Shown: positions 14,847 through 23,124, counted from the stretch's first letter. The stretch is DNA of 34,070 bases from JBDRKE01 sp043814315 (GCA_043814315.1 JBDRKE010000036.1:1-34070); one strand, 5' to 3'. Numbers and translations are program-made. The notes: generated from the sequence alone by a model not told the origin.

Positions 14847-16643
14847 ATGGATAAAAAACTTATTCGCAATTTTAGCATCATCGCCCATATCGATCACGGT
14901 AAATCCACTCTGGCCGATAGGATACTGGAGTTAACCGGAGCCGTGGAAAAGACCCATAAGGGTAACCAGTTGCTGGACGATATGGATCTGGAAAAGGAAA
15001 GAGGCATCACCATTAAGGCTTCCATGGTGAGATTGGCTTATCAGCCGGGTTCAGGGGAAAGCTATGTGCTGAACCTTATCGACACGCCCGGACACGTGGA
15101 TTTTACCTATGAGGTCTCAAAATCTCTTGCGGCTTGCGAAGGGGCGGTTCTTGTCGTTGACGCAGGCCAGGGCATAGAAGCCCAGACCATAGCCAACTAC
15201 TATCTGGCTTTGGAAAATAATTTAACAATCATACCCGTCATCAATAAAATTGATTTAACGACCGTAGATATTCCGAGAGTCAAGAAACAGATCATCAGCG
15301 TCCTGGGCTTTAAGGAAGAAGACATTATTCTGGCCTCTGCCAAAGAGGGGACAGGCGTCCCTGAGATTCTAGAGAGGATTATCAAGGTTATCCCTGCGCC
15401 CGGCGGTGAAATCAGCCACCCCTTAAAGGCTCTTGTGTTTGATTGCCGTTATGACACTTTTAAGGGGGTGGTGGTATTTATAAGAGTGATGGACGGCAAT
15501 ATGGACCGGGGCATCCAGATAAAACTGATGCATTCGGGCAAGGCCTACAATTTAGAAGAATTGGGGGTATTCAAAGATTTAAAATATTTTAAAGTGAATG
15601 AGTTATCCTGCGGAGAGGTGGGTTATTTTACCGCTAATATCCGTGATCCCAGGGAGATCATTATCGGCGATACTATTGCCGATGAGAAAAATCCCTGCAC
15701 CGAGGTCCTCCCGGGATTTCGTACATTAAAACCCCTGGTATTCTGCGGTATCTATCCGGTAAACCCCGGAGATTTTCCTGATTTACGCGATGCTATGGAT
15801 AAGCTGAAATTATCGGATGGCTCCTTTGTTTTCGATCCGGAGAATTCGCAGTCTTTCGGAACGGGTTTTCGCTGCGGGTTCCTGGGGCTTTTGCATATGG
15901 AGATCGTGCAGGAGCGCCTGGAGCGGGAATATGATTTAAATTTGATTTTAACGGTGCCCAATGTCGTGTATCGGGTGGAGAATAAAAACGGCGCAATCAT
16001 GGAAGTCGATACCCCAGCCAAGCTGCCCGATCCTTCGGACATCCAGGAGTCCTTTGAGCCCTATGTCAATCTTCTGATGATCGTGCCCATCGATACAATA
16101 GAGCCTGTTTGCGAGTTGGCAAAGTCCCGCAGGGGCGTTTTTAAATCCAGAAAATACCTGGGAGAAGACAGGATCGAGCTGCTCTTTGAGATTCCGTTGT
16201 CGGAAATCATCGTCGATTTTTATGACCGCCTGAAGTCTGTCACGAGGGGCTACGGGTCTTTGGATTATGAGTTTCAGGGGTATCTGCCGTTAAAGCTGGT
16301 GAAGCTCGATATAATACTCAATACCGTCGTATGCGATGCCTTTTCCACTTTGATACATAAAGATAAAGCTTACAACAAGGCGCACGCCTTGGTTTCTAGG
16401 CTCAAGGAGTTAATTCCCCGTCAGTTATTTGAAGTGAGCATTCAGGCCGCGCTAGGAAATCAGATTATTGCCTCGCAGAAAGTAAGGGCTCTGGGTAAAA
16501 ACGTCACAGCCAAATGCTACGGCGGGGATATCACCCGTAAACGTAAGCTCTGGGAGGGTCAAAGGAAGGGAAAGAAAAGACTCAAACAATTCGGGAAGGT
16601 GGAGATTCCGCAGGAGGCTTTTTTGGAGGTGCTGAGGATATGA
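14847..16643 (+). CDS. lepA: Elongation factor 4 (LepA GTPase)
   Basis: 598 residues, full length. G1 IIAHIDHGKSTLADRI, the switch I region EKERGITIKAS, G3 DTPGHVDF and G4 NKIDL are intact. Domains II and III and the LepA-specific C-terminal domain (GNQIIASQKVRALGKNVTAKCYGGD, KRKLWEGQRKGKKRLK) follow. The C-terminal domain enters the peptidyl transferase region of the ribosome. Known roles are back-translocation and help in initiation/assembly. It overlaps lepB by 4 bases, the usual lepA-lepB pair. Confidence 0.97.
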   Translation: MDKKLIRNFSIIAHIDHGKSTLADRILELTGAVEKTHKGNQLLDDMDLEKERGITIKASMVRLAYQPGSGESYVLNLIDTPGHVDFTYEVSKSLAACEGAVLVVDAGQGIEAQTIANYYLALENNLTIIPVINKIDLTTVDIPRVKKQIISVLGFKEEDIILASAKEGTGVPEILERIIKVIPAPGGEISHPLKALVFDCRYDTFKGVVVFIRVMDGNMDRGIQIKLMHSGKAYNLEELGVFKDLKYFKVNELSCGEVGYFTANIRDPREIIIGDTIADEKNPCTEVLPGFRTLKPLVFCGIYPVNPGDFPDLRDAMDKLKLSDGSFVFDPENSQSFGTGFRCGFLGLLHMEIVQERLEREYDLNLILTVPNVVYRVENKNGAIMEVDTPAKLPDPSDIQESFEPYVNLLMIVPIDTIEPVCELAKSRRGVFKSRKYLGEDRIELLFEIPLSEIIVDFYDRLKSVTRGYGSLDYEFQGYLPLKLVKLDIILNTVVCDAFSTLIHKDKAYNKAHALVSRLKELIPRQLFEVSIQAALGNQIIASQKVRALGKNVTAKCYGGDITRKRKLWEGQRKGKKRLKQFGKVEIPQEAFLEVLRI

Positions 16644-17236
16644 GTGGAACTAAAAGCGTTCAACAGGCAAGGAAAAAATCAGTTCTACGCGAATGGATAG
16701 AATCGATAATTATAGCGTTTCTATTGGCGATGATCATCCGCACATTTTTAGTGCAGGCATTTAAGATCCCCACAGGTTCCATGCGCCCCACGCTTATGGA
16801 AGGAGATCTTATATTAGTGAACAAATTGATTTATGGAGCCAAAGTCCCCTTCACCGACTTAAGGATACCGGCCTTAAGGCAGCCGAAGAGAGGGGATGTG
16901 GTCGTATTTATTTACCCGGAGGATAAGAAAAAGGATTTTATCAAGAGATTGGTGGGCCTTCCCGGAGAAAAGATCACCATCAAAAACGGAACCCTATTTA
17001 TTAACGGCAAGGCCTTGCTGGATGCGGCCTTCAGCCAGAGATTTTATTACAATAGAGGGGATTTCGCAAAAGAAGAAGAGGAGATCATTGTTCCTGCGGA
17101 AAGCTTTTTTGTCCTGGGAGATAATTCCGCTTCTTCAAAGGACAGCCGTTACTGGGGTTTTGTGCCTCAAAATAATATTTTAGGGGAAGCTATTTTGATT
17201 TATTGGCCGCCCCAGCGCATCAGAATCATCAAATAG
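16640..17236 (+). CDS. lepB: Signal peptidase I
   Basis: 198 residues. One N-terminal membrane segment (~19-38) precedes the catalytic serine S47 in IPTGSMRPTL. The lysine K102 is in FIKRLVGLPGE, and box E is GDNSASSKDSRYWGFVP. The enzyme removes signal peptides at the outer face of the inner membrane. It would process the many exported proteins encoded at 19.4-26.9 kb. The ATG overlaps the lepA stop (ATGA). Confidence 0.96.
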   Translation: MSGTKSVQQARKKSVLREWIESIIIAFLLAMIIRTFLVQAFKIPTGSMRPTLMEGDLILVNKLIYGAKVPFTDLRIPALRQPKRGDVVVFIYPEDKKKDFIKRLVGLPGEKITIKNGTLFINGKALLDAAFSQRFYYNRGDFAKEEEEIIVPAESFFVLGDNSASSKDSRYWGFVPQNNILGEAILIYWPPQRIRIIK

Positions 17237-17245
17237 GATAAAGCT

Positions 17246-17815
17246 TTGAACATAGCTAATAAGATCTCGACATTCCGCATCTTGATTGTCCCGTTTTTTG
17301 TGGCCTGTTTTATTTATTACGGACAGAATCCGTTAGGCCGGGATTACTTGAGGCTCGTTGCCCTGTCCCTTTTTCTCCTGGGGGTTATTTCCGATTGCAT
17401 AGACGGCTATATCGCCAGAAAATCAAAACAACAATCTCCGGCAGGTTTAATCCTGGATCCTCTGGGGGATAAGCTTTTGCTGATGAGCGCTTATATCTCG
17501 CTGTATGCGGTTCCCCTGAAAATTAAGTTCCCCCTGACTGTCCTTCTCATCATTATCAGCAGGGATATTTTGATTCTCTTGGGCGCCGTTGTCATATTTA
17601 TCGTTAAACAAAAAATCAATATCTTTCCTACTACGTGGGGTAAACTGACCACGATTTTTCAAATGCTTTCTATCATCTGTGTTATCTTACAGTGGGAATT
17701 CTCGTTCATTTTATGGTGGGGTGCCGTCTTTTTTACTATCGTTTCCGGCGGCGATTATATCATGCGGGGGTTTAAAACACTTTATGCCTTGGATAGTCCT
17801 CGGAATAACCATTAG
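17246..17815 (+). CDS. pgsA: CDP-diacylglycerol-glycerol-3-phosphate phosphatidyltransferase family
   Basis: 189 residues with about five membrane segments. The CDP-alcohol phosphotransferase signature is complete (SDCIDGYIARKS, then G and two D in AGLILDPLGDK, about residues 50-75). The enzyme would make phosphatidylglycerol phosphate at the inner membrane. The family also contains cardiolipin and phosphatidylserine synthases; PgsA fits best by length, N-terminus (NIANKISTFRILIVPFF) and by the plsY neighbour. The start is TTG with AGGA upstream; no ATG fits the N-terminal helix. Confidence 0.88.
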   Translation: MNIANKISTFRILIVPFFVACFIYYGQNPLGRDYLRLVALSLFLLGVISDCIDGYIARKSKQQSPAGLILDPLGDKLLLMSAYISLYAVPLKIKFPLTVLLIIISRDILILLGAVVIFIVKQKINIFPTTWGKLTTIFQMLSIICVILQWEFSFILWWGAVFFTIVSGGDYIMRGFKTLYALDSPRNNH

Positions 17816-18416
17816 CTATATTATCGGCTCCGTTCCTACCGCCTATATCCTCGGTCGGGTTTTAAAGGGAATAGATATCCGTCAGTTCGGTTCGGGGAAC
17901 GTGGGAGCGACCAATGTGCTGCGCGTTCTGGGTAAGACAGCGGCCTTGTTTGTATTGGTTCTTGATATGCTAAAAGGTGTGGCTTGCGTTATCTTTGTCG
18001 CAGAGGCCTTAGCAGGAAAAATCGCCTCCCTTGATTTGCAAACCCTTCGGCTCATATTTGGAATCAGCGGCATCTGCGGCCATAACTGGACGGTATTCTT
18101 GAATTTTAAGGGCGGAAAAGGCGTGGCTACGACCTTTGGGGTGATGTTCGCTCTCGCTATAAAGATAAGCCCTCTAAGATTGATTTTTGCTATTTTAGTT
18201 CTGGCCTGGCTCATTATATTCTTCGCCACCAGAATCGTGTCTTTGGCCTCCATCGTAACGGCCATACTGCTACCGATTTGCATGGGGGCCTTTAAGCAAC
18301 CCGGCGTTTTTATAGGGGCTGGTACTCTCATCGCCGCATCAATCGTCCTGCGGCATAAATCCAACCTACAAAGATTATTCCAAGGAAAAGAGCAGCGCGT
18401 TAAATTCAAAGGGTAA
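17784..18416 (+). CDS. plsY: Glycerol-3-phosphate acyltransferase PlsY
   Basis: 210 residues from ATG 17784, overlapping pgsA by 32 bases. The three PlsY motifs are present: IGSVPTAYILGR with FGSGNVGATNVLR, then GHNWTVFLNFKGGKGVATTFG, and a C-terminal RHKSNLQRLFQGKE. It transfers the acyl group from acyl phosphate to glycerol 3-phosphate, the first step of phospholipid synthesis. A longer frame upstream (from 17679) is rejected because its first 35 residues are not PlsY-like and lie inside pgsA. Confidence 0.95.
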   Translation: MPWIVLGITISYIIGSVPTAYILGRVLKGIDIRQFGSGNVGATNVLRVLGKTAALFVLVLDMLKGVACVIFVAEALAGKIASLDLQTLRLIFGISGICGHNWTVFLNFKGGKGVATTFGVMFALAIKISPLRLIFAILVLAWLIIFFATRIVSLASIVTAILLPICMGAFKQPGVFIGAGTLIAASIVLRHKSNLQRLFQGKEQRVKFKG

Positions 18417-18485
18417 ATTTAGAATATCTTAACGCAGATCATCGCAAATCTTAAGGATTATTCTACGAGAATCTGTGTGGGATTC

Positions 18486-18507
18486 GCGCAAAAGCGCCTT
18501 CTTTAAA
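18486..18507 (+). terminator. Weak terminator-like hairpin after plsY
   Basis: GCGC-AAAA-GCGC followed by CTTCTTT. The stem is short and the T run interrupted, so the call is tentative. Confidence 0.35.
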
Positions 18508-18526
18508 GAAAAGTAATAGTAGTAAT

Positions 18527-18587
18527 TGAAAACGTTTTCTTAAAATCTCCCTATCGCCTTGAAATAGCCTCAGTTTCAATATATAAT
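18527..18587 (+). promoter_or_regulatory. Promoter with an upstream 12-bp palindrome
   Basis: TTGAAA (18559-18564), a 17-base spacer and TATAAT (18582-18587), with a start near 18594. The perfect palindrome GAAAACGTTTTC (18528-18539) lies 19 bases before the -35 box and has the shape of a LacI/CcpA-family operator. This promoter would drive the structured leader and the 117-residue gene. Confidence 0.65.
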
Positions 18588-18632
18588 TTAATTGGAACTC
18601 TCGTAGGAAGAAGAGGGTTCGGATTTTTTTTC

Positions 18633-18777
18633 GGCAATTCTTAAAAAGTTACTAAAAGTTTAAGGAAATCCCCACCAGCCACCCTTGCCTGCTATTTAGT
18701 GGCAGACAGGGTAAGGAAGGGGATAGCCGGGTTGCCAGACAATAAACAAGGAGAAAATATTAGAGAGGTAACCCGGC
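18633..18777 (+). promoter_or_regulatory. Structured leader resembling a divergent GEMM-type riboswitch
   Basis: GGCAA (18633-18637) can pair with TTGCC (18732-18736) as P1. CTTAAA/TTTAAG (18640-18645, 18659-18664) would be P2. GAAA and an extended P3 closed by ATCCCC/GGGGAT (18668-18673, 18719-18724) come next, followed by AGCCGGGTTGCC. The plan and the 3' block match class I c-di-GMP riboswitches, but the P2 loop is not GNRA and the junction lacks GCAAAGC. GCCGGGTTGCC (18726-18736) can alternatively pair with GGTAACCCGGC (18767-18777), which would break P1. Ligand unknown. Confidence 0.45.
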
Positions 18778-18821
18778 ATTTAAAAAAGCATCTTCTTTTT
18801 TATTAATTCCGGAGACAAGAC

Positions 18822-19175
18822 ATGAGAGACATGCTTTTTAAAAACTTAACGTCGTCCGATAAGAGAAAGAGGGTCATTTGCAGCTCGGAAACTGCAGACA
18901 ACCAGGGTATCCGTAGCGTCATCAAGCGCCATTTTATCTGCATGTTAAAAGAGGTCGAGAATGAGGAATTGCAACCGCCCACGCCTTATCTTTACGTCCT
19001 GAAGGCCCGTAATACGAAGGAACAAAAAGAGAGATTTTTCTGCCGCATAAAGGGGAGTTTGTTCGCACTAAAAGAAGGTAAATTATATCTAATTCTTTTC
19101 ACGCATTCATTAAAAATTGATCTGGCAGCTGCGCCTTCGGATTTGGTAAAAAATATAGAGGATGGCATCAGTTAA
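18822..19175 (+). CDS. Small basic protein of unknown function
   Basis: 117 residues. ATG follows CGGAGA by a normal distance. It is soluble, with no signal peptide or membrane segment, and rich in K and R near the N-terminus (SSDKRKRVICSSE). The C-terminal half has a beta pattern (RFFCRIKGSLFALKEGKLYLILF). I do not recognise a family; the PilZ motifs were looked for and are absent. It sits behind its own promoter and a long structured leader, and just before the fibre-assembly genes, so a regulatory role there is possible but unproven. Confidence 0.7.
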   Translation: MRDMLFKNLTSSDKRKRVICSSETADNQGIRSVIKRHFICMLKEVENEELQPPTPYLYVLKARNTKEQKERFFCRIKGSLFALKEGKLYLILFTHSLKIDLAAAPSDLVKNIEDGIS

Positions 19176-19201
19176 CTACTTGAAAATATTGATATTTAAG
19201 C

Positions 19202-19230
19202 TTGACAAAAAGATAAATTTATAGTATACT
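19202..19230 (+). promoter_or_regulatory. Strong sigma70-type promoter of a short RNA
   Basis: TTGACA (19202-19207), a 17-base spacer and TATACT (19225-19230), close to consensus; start near 19237. Confidence 0.75.
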
Positions 19231-19236
19231 CATGTA

Positions 19237-19347
19237 ACAAATTGAAAAGATAACTTATAATCCGGTTCTCCGCAATTTTTGGAGGAAATTGTGGGGATGC
19301 CACGGTAGATTTAGCCGGGTTGACAAAGGGTCAACCCGGCTTTTTTT
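19237..19347 (+). ncRNA. Short structured RNA ending in a terminator (sRNA or riboswitch-like leader)
   Basis: The transcript would be about 110 bases. It contains a 12-bp stem (19267-19278 with 19286-19297, two G-U pairs) whose 7-base loop is TTGGAGG, a Shine-Dalgarno-like sequence. TCCGGTT (19261-19267) can pair with AGCCGGG (19313-19319), a closing stem that would compete with the terminator. The AGCCGGGTTGAC block resembles GEMM 3' ends, but the rest does not, so no known class is assigned. Confidence 0.55.
19313..19347 (+). terminator. Intrinsic terminator of the short RNA
   Basis: AGCCGGGTTGAC (19313-19324) and GTCAACCCGGCT (19330-19341) form a perfect 12-bp stem with loop AAAGG, followed by seven T. 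Confidence 0.92.
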
Positions 19348-19374
19348 ATTGATTCCATTAAAGGCAAAAAATAG

Positions 19375-19403
19375 TTGACAGGGCGAAAATGCCAAGATAT
19401 GAT
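19375..19403 (+). promoter_or_regulatory. Promoter of the fibre-assembly operon
   Basis: TTGACA (19375-19380), a 17-base spacer and TATGAT (19398-19403), located after the upstream terminator and 27 bases before the first ATG. The operon therefore need not depend on read-through from the short RNA. Confidence 0.7.
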
Positions 19404-19429
19404 AATAAGCTTGAAGGCAAGGATTAAAT

Positions 19430-20809
19430 ATGAAACGAATTAAATTGCTTAAATTCGCTTTGGCGCTGGCTCTCTGGTTCTTTATTCCCGCTTCCGGCTG
19501 GGCCGCTTTCAATATTTCCGTTGTTCCTTATGAGGGTGGCAATGATTTAAGATTCGATAGAGCAAGCACTGTTTTACCTTATACGATTAAGGAAGTGATT
19601 GTCCGTGTGACTTCGGATATAGCCAAGCAATATCAGGTTATCCAGGCCCTGCTCGAGCCGCTGACCAGTATTCAAGGGCAATCTTTATCGAGGGAAAATT
19701 TCACCGTCTATGCCGTAGCGGGAAGCAGTGCCGCAGGGACCCTCACCGTACAGCAGGAAACGGCTGTTTCACCGGGCAGGACTATTTTGTATGTTTCAGA
19801 TAGCCAGGGTATTTCAGATTCTTTTAAACTGGTTTACATCCTGAAGCCTCCTTTTAATGTGCCTTCCGGCTCCTACCGCGGCAGGATATCATTTACCCTG
19901 GAACCCATAACCGCAACCCAGCAATCTGTGACGGTGATATTGAATATCACAGCCGAGATCCAGGCTGAGTCCTCCTTTGAAATAAAGACAATGACGGGCT
20001 CAAGCTCGATCCGGTTAGATTCTTCCAGGCCCGATGAACGGACCTGCGATGTGTCGTTTAGCATTAAAGGAGGCAGAGGCAGCCAGTTCAGAATACTTCA
20101 GTCTTTGCTTGGGCCTGTAGAGTCCCTGGAAGGAAACAGGCTTTCTCCTGAAGCCGTGTATTTTAAAGTTAGCCAGGCACAAAAGGGGATTGGGCCGAAT
20201 CAGAACACGGCGCTTTCCGAACGCCAGGATGTTATTTATTTATCAGGGCCAACGGGTGCCGAGGATAATTTCATTATCACTTATAGTTTGGTTGATGCGG
20301 AGAATCAGAAAGCGGGCCGATACAGGGGGCAGATTACATATAGGCTCGGGGGCCCAAGCGGCCAGGAATCTATTGGAAAATTGGATCTGGAAGTTGAGGT
20401 CGCCAGAATCTTTGATCTGCTGATTACGCCGGAACTCGGCGGCAGAATAGAATTCCGTGATTTAAAGCCTCAGGCCGCACCCAAACAATCCGAGGTTATT
20501 TTTGAAGTCGCCAGTAACGTCGGCAGGCCTTATCAGATCACGCAAATTTTATCCAGCGGACTTGTCAATAGGGAAGGAAACGCCATCCCGCAGAAATATT
20601 TTACGTTAAGAGAAGAAAGCCTTGTGACTAAAGGCAGGCTTATGTTTAGTTCTCCCGTAGAAGTGAAGCCGGGAGAGACAATTTTGTTTGTTTCGGACCC
20701 TATGGGTTCATCGGATAAGTTTAAAGTCGTCTATGAATTAAAACCTTCCTTTGACATCATGGCGGGGGATTACTCGACTCGGATCACTTATTCGATTTCC
20801 GAGATATAG
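19430..20809 (+). CDS. Secreted protein of three tandem beta-rich repeats, candidate fibre component
   Basis: 459 residues. The signal peptide is residues 1-25, cleaved near GWA/AF. The mature protein is three repeats of ~130-140 residues (about 26-165, 178-307 and 318-459). Each has a start strand (FNISVVPYEGG, FEIKTMTGSS, FDLLITPELGG), a phrase of the type YQVIQALLEP/FRILQSLLGP/YQITQILSSG, ILYVSDSQG or equivalent, and a closing GxYRGRISFTL strand. I know no named family. The layout suggests Ig-like modules of a surface fibre, tip protein or periplasmic partner. It opens the operon and is followed by two smaller exported proteins that share the GxYSGxxTxxL ending. Confidence 0.75.
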   Translation: MKRIKLLKFALALALWFFIPASGWAAFNISVVPYEGGNDLRFDRASTVLPYTIKEVIVRVTSDIAKQYQVIQALLEPLTSIQGQSLSRENFTVYAVAGSSAAGTLTVQQETAVSPGRTILYVSDSQGISDSFKLVYILKPPFNVPSGSYRGRISFTLEPITATQQSVTVILNITAEIQAESSFEIKTMTGSSSIRLDSSRPDERTCDVSFSIKGGRGSQFRILQSLLGPVESLEGNRLSPEAVYFKVSQAQKGIGPNQNTALSERQDVIYLSGPTGAEDNFIITYSLVDAENQKAGRYRGQITYRLGGPSGQESIGKLDLEVEVARIFDLLITPELGGRIEFRDLKPQAAPKQSEVIFEVASNVGRPYQITQILSSGLVNREGNAIPQKYFTLREESLVTKGRLMFSSPVEVKPGETILFVSDPMGSSDKFKVVYELKPSFDIMAGDYSTRITYSISEI

Positions 20810-20863
20810 ATATTAACAAAAGTTAACATCGGTTGACATATAAAAGGAGGAGGTGAAAAAAAG

Positions 20864-21448
20864 ATGAAGAAATGTTTAATAGCGACAATGTGCTTAGGTT
20901 TTCTGTTAGGTTTAGCCTCTATGGGCTTAGCCGCTGATACCAGGAACGTCGATATAACAGCTTACGTTCCGCAACAAAACGGCCTGACCGTAACTGTTTC
21001 CAGAGTGATAGGGACCACTTTTACGTCCGCAACGAGCATAGCCTTTGGTAATTTAGCCTATGACACGGTAAACAAGATTTTTACCACTTCGGACGGTTCC
21101 TATTACGCCGTGGATGTAGGGTGTAACTCCAATGCTGCGGACTGGACAATAGCGCACACCGTGACCTCTCTGGCTAATGGTTCTTCTAACCTGGATACCA
21201 ATGTGAACGTCACCTTCATGAAACAGACGTCTGATAGAACAGGAACCCAGATGGGCAGTATCCTCAGTTACGCAGGAAGCGGAAACAGGTCTTTTACAAA
21301 GGCGCAGCTGGAAGGAGGATGGCTAAGAGTTTACTACGGGCTTGGTACAGGCGTTGCAGGGAGAGATGCGGCGGGTGTAACTCCTGTTCCGGCTACCAAG
21401 ACTTCCGGAACCTATTCGGGTAGAGTGACTTTTACTCTTACTCCGTAA
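20864..21448 (+). CDS. Pilin-like secreted protein 1
   Basis: 194 residues. The signal peptide is 1-23 (ending GLA/AD). The mature part is beta-rich, threonine/serine/glycine-rich and poor in charge, as in fimbrial subunits. The C-terminal motif GGWLRVYYGLGTG ... GTYSGRVTFTL is shared with the next gene. The ribosome binding site AAAGGAGGAGGTGA is the strongest in the region, as expected for a major structural subunit. No named family is assigned; it resembles DUF4402- or spore-coat-U-type secreted subunits only in general form. Major fibre subunit is the best inference. Confidence 0.72.
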   Translation: MKKCLIATMCLGFLLGLASMGLAADTRNVDITAYVPQQNGLTVTVSRVIGTTFTSATSIAFGNLAYDTVNKIFTTSDGSYYAVDVGCNSNAADWTIAHTVTSLANGSSNLDTNVNVTFMKQTSDRTGTQMGSILSYAGSGNRSFTKAQLEGGWLRVYYGLGTGVAGRDAAGVTPVPATKTSGTYSGRVTFTLTP

Positions 21449-21603
21449 TGGAAGCAGAGGCTAAAAATAGAAAATAACCGGGTTGGATCGTAAGAATCTT
21501 TATGTCTTTAAGCGGTCTAAGCCTGTTGTATCTTTTATTTAAGAGATGCCTGCTGTCAAGCAGGAATACCATTTATTGATTAAGAATAAGAAAGGAGTGT
21601 AGC

Positions 21604-22281
21604 ATGATAAGAAAGGGTTTTCAAATTTTGGCAGTTGCATGCGCGTTATTGCTGGTAACTTCTTTGAGTTTTGCGCAATCCACCAGCACGTTAACGACCT
21701 CGGTTACCGTTAGCGGGCCCACGGGTGTGGCCCCTGTAACACTGAGGGTTATGGGTACGGGAACCACTCCTGCGGATTGGGCGGATACAACAAATTATAC
21801 GTCCTTGAATTTCGATCCGTTGACGCTTTTGACGGGCACATCTAGTGCCGGGGTTCCGTTTTCGGTTTTTTTGCCGGATCATTTCTTTTCCATTGATATG
21901 GCTTATACCTATGGCGGAGGCGCAACGATAAGCCAGATTTCCTTTGCGTTCACCGGGACAGAGCCGGCAGGACAGCCCGTGGGTAGCGGCCTGGGGGTTA
22001 AAGCCACAGCGACTTTTGTGAGGAAAGCAATAGTCGACGGAGTTGAAGCGACGGAAACTGTAGCGGATAGAATATCTAAAGTGCTTCTGGGGGATGTCGG
22101 CACCGCCAGTGTTCTCTTATCAGACCTTAGTCAAGGTTGGTTAAGAGTGTATGTGGGGCTCGTTACTAAAGACCCAGCTTTACCTGCAGGTGACGTAGAG
22201 TTGACGAGTGCAGCCCAGGTTTTTTCTCCGGGAGATGTTCCAGGACCCTACTCAGGGACATTGACAATTATTTCTTTATAA
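21604..22281 (+). CDS. Pilin-like secreted protein 2
   Basis: 225 residues. The signal peptide is 1-24 (ending SFA/QS). The mature part is beta-rich and T/S/G-rich, with almost no lysine in the first half. The C-terminus has QGWLRVYVGLVT ... GPYSGTLTIISL, aligned to the end of the preceding protein, so the two are likely paralogous subunits. AAAGGAGTG precedes ATG by a normal spacing. A 155-base gap with a small hairpin (CCTGCT/AGCAGG, about 21549-21564) separates the pair and could tune the ratio. Likely minor or alternative subunit (inference). Confidence 0.7.
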   Translation: MIRKGFQILAVACALLLVTSLSFAQSTSTLTTSVTVSGPTGVAPVTLRVMGTGTTPADWADTTNYTSLNFDPLTLLTGTSSAGVPFSVFLPDHFFSIDMAYTYGGGATISQISFAFTGTEPAGQPVGSGLGVKATATFVRKAIVDGVEATETVADRISKVLLGDVGTASVLLSDLSQGWLRVYVGLVTKDPALPAGDVELTSAAQVFSPGDVPGPYSGTLTIISL

Positions 22282-22320
22282 AACGAAAAAAGATATAATC
22301 TTTAGAGAGTGAGAAATAGC

Positions 22321-23124
22321 ATGAAAAAATGTATATTTTTTCTAAGCTTAGGTTTTTTGTTGCTTGCTAATTCAACAGTGTTTGCCCAACTCGTCTTAGA
22401 TAAAAGGGAGATTAAGGTGGGGGCTAAGCGCGGAGAAACGGTGTCGGGATCTATCACCGTTTCCAACCTGTACAATAAAGACGTGACGCTGAAGGCTTAT
22501 TGCGAAGATTTTATGTATAAGCCTCCTTACCGGGGATTTAAAACTCTGCTACCTTTGGGTTCAACGCCCCGTTCTTGCGGTCAATGGATAACTTTAACGA
22601 CCCCACTATTTATCGTACCGTCTAAGGGAAAACAGGAGATTACTTATACGATAAAAGTTCCCCAGGATGCCAAGGGTGGTTATTATGCGGTTCTTTTCTT
22701 TGAAAAAGGAGGGGACGCCATATCAGGAGAAAAAGGCGTAGGTATCAAAGAAAAGGCCGGATGTGCCTTCTACTTGGAGACCGCGAATAAAGAGAAAAAA
22801 GCTAAGATAGAGGATATCGCCGTAAGCAAGGATGGTATTCAGGGTTACCTTGTTAATTTAGGAGACTGCTTATTGCTTTCTCAGGGGTCCTTCTATGCCA
22901 TGGATGACAAAGGAATCGTGGCTGACAGAGGACAGATTGACAAATATTATCTTCCTGCCGGAGAAAAAGTCCTTTTCTCGGCTAAGGTCTCCAGTAATGT
23001 GCCTGCGGGAAAATACACCCTGATGATAAACTTTGAAATGGAAGAAGGAAAAACTCTTATAAAAGAGGTTGATTTCTCAAAAGACAAAGCCGGCTCCTTA
23101 AAAATCCTTGCGGTGCGGGATTAA
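22321..23124 (+). CDS. Chaperone-like periplasmic protein 1
   Basis: 267 residues from ATG 22321; the GTG 12 bases upstream is less likely because the signal peptide begins at MKKCIFFLSL. Cleavage falls after VFA. Two beta domains follow. The first has GETVSGSITVSNLYNKDVTLKA, CGQWITLTTPLFIVPSKGKQEI and the motif YTIKVPQDAKGGYYAVLFFE, which resembles the first domain of fimbrial chaperones and of DUF916-type WxL-associated proteins. The second has GSFYAMDDKGIVADRGQIDKYYLPAGEK. It is a paralogue of the next gene. A folding or delivery role for the pilin-like proteins is inferred from context. Confidence 0.72.
   Translation: MKKCIFFLSLGFLLLANSTVFAQLVLDKREIKVGAKRGETVSGSITVSNLYNKDVTLKAYCEDFMYKPPYRGFKTLLPLGSTPRSCGQWITLTTPLFIVPSKGKQEITYTIKVPQDAKGGYYAVLFFEKGGDAISGEKGVGIKEKAGCAFYLETANKEKKAKIEDIAVSKDGIQGYLVNLGDCLLLSQGSFYAMDDKGIVADRGQIDKYYLPAGEKVLFSAKVSSNVPAGKYTLMINFEMEEGKTLIKEVDFSKDKAGSLKILAVRD

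Noticed and set aside
14648..14934. Several 63-76 residue open frames on both strands
   Set aside because: They are translated repeat copy 5; similar frames arise at 10536-10733.
17679..17783. Upstream extension of plsY
   Set aside because: It lies inside pgsA in another frame, and the residues are unlike PlsY.
18822..19175. PilZ c-di-GMP-binding domain
   Set aside because: The RxxxR and (D/N)xSxxG motifs are absent.
19261..19347. Class I c-di-GMP riboswitch
   Set aside because: Only the AGCCGGGTTG block agrees; there is no GCAAAC or CAAAGC core and no GNRA-capped P2.
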